Shown here: positions 33,443 to 36,093 of the stretch, piece by piece
Numbering within the stretch: the first letter of the stretch is position 1
How the letters are laid out: each line of letters opens with the position of its first letter
NCBI GenBank assembly: GCA_002405485.1
Contig: DHLW01000029.1
Location: 2,043-38,135 of the forward strand
Origin: Phycisphaerales bacterium UBA4658
Lineage (GTDB): Bacteria > Planctomycetota > Phycisphaerae > Phycisphaerales > UBA1924
DNA: 36,093 nucleotides
Reading direction: 5' to 3'
Translations under genes and position numbers: made by a program
Notes under the pieces: model-generated
What the model was told of the DNA's origin: nothing
What the model saw: the letters and a program-made list of their open reading frames with translations, nothing else
Database searches by the model: none

Positions 33443-34118
33443 GCGCTTCACGCTCTCGCCGCTGCGCCTTGCGTACTGGGCCCGCAGGCGCACGCTCCTG
33501 GTCGCCGATCTGCACCTGGGCAAACCCGCGGCGTTTCGGCATGCCGGCGTTCCCGTGCCCGAGGAGTGCACCAGCGCCGACCTCTCGCGGCTCTCGGAAG
33601 CGCTGCTCCAGTTTCCGACTGACCGGCTGGTGATGCTCGGGGACCTGCTCCATGCTCGCACCGCCCGCGCTCAACAGACGATCGACACCATCACCCGCTG
33701 GCGAACCGGTCACGCCGAACTCGACATCGTGCTCGTCCGGGGCAACCACGACGCGCACGCAGGAGATCCGCCGGAGGAATGGGGCTTCCGCGTCGCCGAC
33801 GAGCCGTTTGCCGAACCCGATGACGGCGTCATCGCTTTCGCCCACTATCCCGAAGCCGCTCAGCACGACCGGGACAGGTTCGTGCTCGCCGGCCACGTGC
33901 ATCCCGCCGTCCGGCTTACTCGCGGCTCGCGCTCGCTGCGCACGCCATGCTTCTGGTTCTCGGGTCGCTTCGGCGTACTGCCCGCGTTCGGATCGTTCAC
34001 GGGTACGGCGGTCGTCACGCCGTCAGTGCACGACCAGGTATTCATCGTGGGGGACGATGCCGTGGTCCCCGCGCACGCGCCCGGGGCTCAGAACCGCGCC
34101 CGCGCGACTCGCGCCTGA
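33402..34118 (+). CDS. pdeM: PdeM-type ligase-associated metallophosphoesterase
   Basis: This 238-residue calcineurin-like phosphoesterase belongs to the ligase-associated DNA damage response endonuclease family. Metal-binding motifs are intact: VADLHLGKPAAFR (D36, H38), VMLGDLLHAR (D81), VRGNHDAH (N115, H116), AFAHYP (H148) and LAGHVHPAV (H165, H167). The GTG start at 33402 has AAGGAG eight bases upstream and overlaps the helicase gene by 41 bases, so the two are translated from one mRNA. The normal partners (ligase and exonuclease) are not next to it. The C-terminal tail is Arg/Ala-rich. Its TGA directly abuts the stop codon of the convergent debranching enzyme gene. Confidence 0.92.
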   Translation: MQDTPCAHVQWAGERFTLSPLRLAYWARRRTLLVADLHLGKPAAFRHAGVPVPEECTSADLSRLSEALLQFPTDRLVMLGDLLHARTARAQQTIDTITRWRTGHAELDIVLVRGNHDAHAGDPPEEWGFRVADEPFAEPDDGVIAFAHYPEAAQHDRDRFVLAGHVHPAVRLTRGSRSLRTPCFWFSGRFGVLPAFGSFTGTAVVTPSVHDQVFIVGDDAVVPAHAPGAQNRARATRA

Positions 34119-36093
34119 TCACGCCGAACCCTTCAGCATCAGCATCACCCGCAGCGCCTCGGACACGCTCCACGCCTGGGCCGTGCACCCTTGAGGCCGC
34201 TGCGGCGTATCCCCGTCATAGACCTCGGCAAGCTGCCCGATGCACCCGAGGTGCGACGTCCGCGTGGATCGCCCGAGCAACTCACGCATGAGCGGCTCGA
34301 GCACGCCGTGCGCCTCGCGCCGCGACGATTCGCTGAACCCGCCCACCCGCAGCACGCCCTCGGCGTATGGCCCCAGCAGCCATGGCCACGCCGTGCCGTT
34401 GTGATAGGCCCGGTCACGCGACCACATGTCCCCGTCATATCGACCCTGATACCCCGGGCTCCCAGGCGCCAGCGTCCGCAGGCCATACGGCGTCAGCAGC
34501 TTCTCGCGAACCACGCTCAGCACGCTCCGCTGCTGCTCGGGCGTGAGCGCCGAGTGCGGCAGACTCACCGCAAAGACCTGATTCGGCCTGATCTCCGACG
34601 ACGCCTTCCATCCCGCGCCTTCGGCGCTCGGAACCAGCACATCATGCAGGCAACCCATCTCCGGATTCCAGAACCGAGTCCGCACGCTCTTGCCCACGGC
34701 CTCGGCGAGATCTCGCAGATTCGCCGAGGCCGCCCCGTCCCCGCCTCGCGTGACCAGGGCCAGCTCCTGCAGCGCGGCGAACCACAACGCGTTGATCTCA
34801 ACCGGCTTTCCGTGCCGCGGTGTGAACGCCACGCCGTCGCGCTTGGCGTCCATCCACGTGAGCTGTGTGGCGCTCGTGCCCGCGGTGATGAGCTTGTCCT
34901 GAGGGTCCATCGCGATGTTGAAGTCCGTGCCCTTGCGGTACCACCCCACGATGTCCAGACACGCCGGCAGCAACCGTCCATCCCACGCCGCGCGATCTTG
35001 AGAGGCGCGGAAGTACGCGCAGCACCCGAGAATGAACCAGAGCGACGCATCGACCGTGTTGTACTCAGGGCGGCCGGTCTGGTCGTTGAACACGTTGGGC
35101 ACGATGCCGTTGCGACGGTGGCTCGCAAATGCCGAGAGCGTCTGCTGCGCTTCATCGAACCTCCCGGTCGCAATCAGCAATCCGAGCAGCGCGATGCTCG
35201 TGTCCCTGCCCCAGTCGGCAAACCACGGATACCCCGCGATGATCGAGGACTCCTTGAGCCCGGACCCATCTGGCGCGGCCCGCCTCACCACGAACGCGTC
35301 CGCCGCCGTGACCAGCGCCGCGATCGCTTCCGCGTCCTGCGACCCCGGCGCGTCCTTCCGCGACGCCGTCGCCGACGCGTGCATCCTCGCCAGTCGCTCA
35401 CGCTTTCGGGCCATCGACGCCTCCGCGTCGGCCACCGCGATCGGCTCCAGAGCCGCCTGCACGATCACCCCCCCCTGCTGCTCCTGGCCCATCGAGAACA
35501 CGAAGACTCCGGGCGAAAACAGGTCTTCAACGTGCTCTTGCTGCCGCTCCCGATCGATCCCGTACCCGAACTGGTTCCACCACTGGTGGTCGCGCTGGAA
35601 GCTGCCGCCCGCACTGATCAGATACACCGGAACCGGAGACTGCGGATGCCGAACCTTCACTCCACCGGACACCTCGGACACCTCGAACGCGTCACACCGA
35701 TCCCGTCTTTGGATCGCGTGCATGTCCCGCAGCGAAACCAGCGGCCGAACCTCCAGACGCACACTGGCCTGACCAGACAGTCGCCGCACCGCAAAGCGCA
35801 CCTGCGCCGCATTCTGCTGGTCAAGCAGCACCAGTTCGCGAACGACCTCCACCTCGCCGCCGCGTTCCCCCTTTGCCCGTGCGCGATACACCCAGCGGCA
35901 CGAAAGGTCCTTCTCGAACCGCACCAGCCGCGACAGCCCATCGGGATGCGTCACATCCTCGCCCGCGCCGCCGACGAACACGAACGTGCTCAGTTCGACC
36001 CGCTCGGCCTCGGCTCCGTCACCGAAGATCACCGCGTCCACCGTTGCGTTGAGCGTCGCCACGCGCCCGACCGGAGGCATGGTGGCGCCGATG
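34119..36093 (-). CDS. amylo-alpha-1,6-glucosidase / glycogen debranching enzyme family protein, N-terminus cut by window edge
   Basis: The visible 657 or so residues match bacterial/archaeal GDE-type enzymes, which release alpha-1,6 branch glucose from glycogen or related glucans. The visible N-terminal part (IGATMPPVGRVATLNA, LSTFVF) is the start of the N-terminal beta domain. An all-alpha catalytic domain follows with IIAGYPWFADWGRDTSIALL (the acidic DWGRDT motif of the family), NGIVPNVFND, NTVDASLWFI, WMDAKRDGVAFTPRHGKPVE, INALWFAALQEL and YDGDMWSRDRAYHNGTAWPW. Reading frame is open to the right edge with no stop, so the true start lies outside. Soluble, no signal in the visible part. Whether the substrate is glycogen or another sugar polymer cannot be told. 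Confidence 0.9.
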   Translation of the reverse strand, partial: IGATMPPVGRVATLNATVDAVIFGDGAEAERVELSTFVFVGGAGEDVTHPDGLSRLVRFEKDLSCRWVYRARAKGERGGEVEVVRELVLLDQQNAAQVRFAVRRLSGQASVRLEVRPLVSLRDMHAIQRRDRCDAFEVSEVSGGVKVRHPQSPVPVYLISAGGSFQRDHQWWNQFGYGIDRERQQEHVEDLFSPGVFVFSMGQEQQGGVIVQAALEPIAVADAEASMARKRERLARMHASATASRKDAPGSQDAEAIAALVTAADAFVVRRAAPDGSGLKESSIIAGYPWFADWGRDTSIALLGLLIATGRFDEAQQTLSAFASHRRNGIVPNVFNDQTGRPEYNTVDASLWFILGCCAYFRASQDRAAWDGRLLPACLDIVGWYRKGTDFNIAMDPQDKLITAGTSATQLTWMDAKRDGVAFTPRHGKPVEINALWFAALQELALVTRGGDGAASANLRDLAEAVGKSVRTRFWNPEMGCLHDVLVPSAEGAGWKASSEIRPNQVFAVSLPHSALTPEQQRSVLSVVREKLLTPYGLRTLAPGSPGYQGRYDGDMWSRDRAYHNGTAWPWLLGPYAEGVLRVGGFSESSRREAHGVLEPLMRELLGRSTRTSHLGCIGQLAEVYDGDTPQRPQGCTAQAWSVSEALRVMLMLKGSA

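Noticed and set aside
1..36093. Search for tRNA or rRNA genes, CRISPR arrays, insertion sequences, integrases and toxin-antitoxin pairs
   Set aside because: I found no cloverleaf-like or rRNA-like segments in the gaps, no regular spaced repeats, and no transposase, recombinase or toxin motifs. This was by eye, so a degenerate element could be missed.

Overview
The window looks like a chromosome segment of a planctomycete, most likely class Phycisphaerae. I infer this from the high G+C content, a fibro-slime domain secreted protein, an exported protein with an N-terminal MEPRQLF-type motif typical of planctomycete surface proteins, two ECF sigma operons with unusual anti-sigma partners, pseudopilins with A/FTLIE-type cleavage sites, and a hopanoid gene (hpnH) beside murA. 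No close reference was available, so the taxonomic call is an inference. I found no tRNA, rRNA, CRISPR array, insertion sequence or phage gene. Nearly all of the DNA is coding.

Layout, left part (1-9422): the 5' portion of murA (minus strand, cut by the left edge); a secreted fibro-slime protein; a strong intrinsic terminator; a stand-alone tRNA-binding domain protein of the MetRS C-terminal type; a minus-strand operon of ECF sigma factor, membrane anti-sigma and exported coiled-coil protein joined by two ATGA overlaps; an exported GHL10/DUF187 glycoside-hydrolase-like protein; a DUF4286-like protein; and hpnH with a small unknown gene downstream.

Middle part (9585-15498): a DoxX-like membrane protein diverging from a second ECF sigma gene. 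That sigma gene is followed by a protein with a duplicated cytoplasmic region, one membrane helix and a pseudopilin-like outer domain. Next come rpmI and rplT (L35, L20) without infC, with similar small hairpins ahead of each, then a bidirectional terminator and a 679-residue exported surface protein on the minus strand.

Right-centre (15815-30465): a sensor histidine kinase, a STAS protein and a compact machine of the type IV pilus/type II secretion superfamily. In order these are the PilB/GspE ATPase, PilC/GspF, PilM-, PilN-, PilO- and GspC/PilP-like proteins, a GspG-like major pseudopilin, three minor pseudopilins and a GspK/PilX-like protein. Most genes overlap by 4 bases. No secretin, prepilin peptidase or PilT lies in the window. 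A convergent two-gene operon encodes a receiver protein and a GAF-HD-GYP cyclic-di-GMP phosphodiesterase. The ATPase N-terminus carries one good and one degenerate MshEN-type cyclic-di-GMP motif, which suggests the two operons share a signal.

Right end (30818-36093): a ligase-associated DEXH helicase overlapping a PdeM-type phosphoesterase (a DNA-repair pair without its usual ligase and exonuclease neighbours), then a convergent glycogen-debranching-type enzyme whose N-terminus runs off the right edge.

The most unusual items are the sigma/anti-sigma/pseudopilin-like fusion at 10256-12242 and the possible cyclic-di-GMP control of the pilus-like machine.
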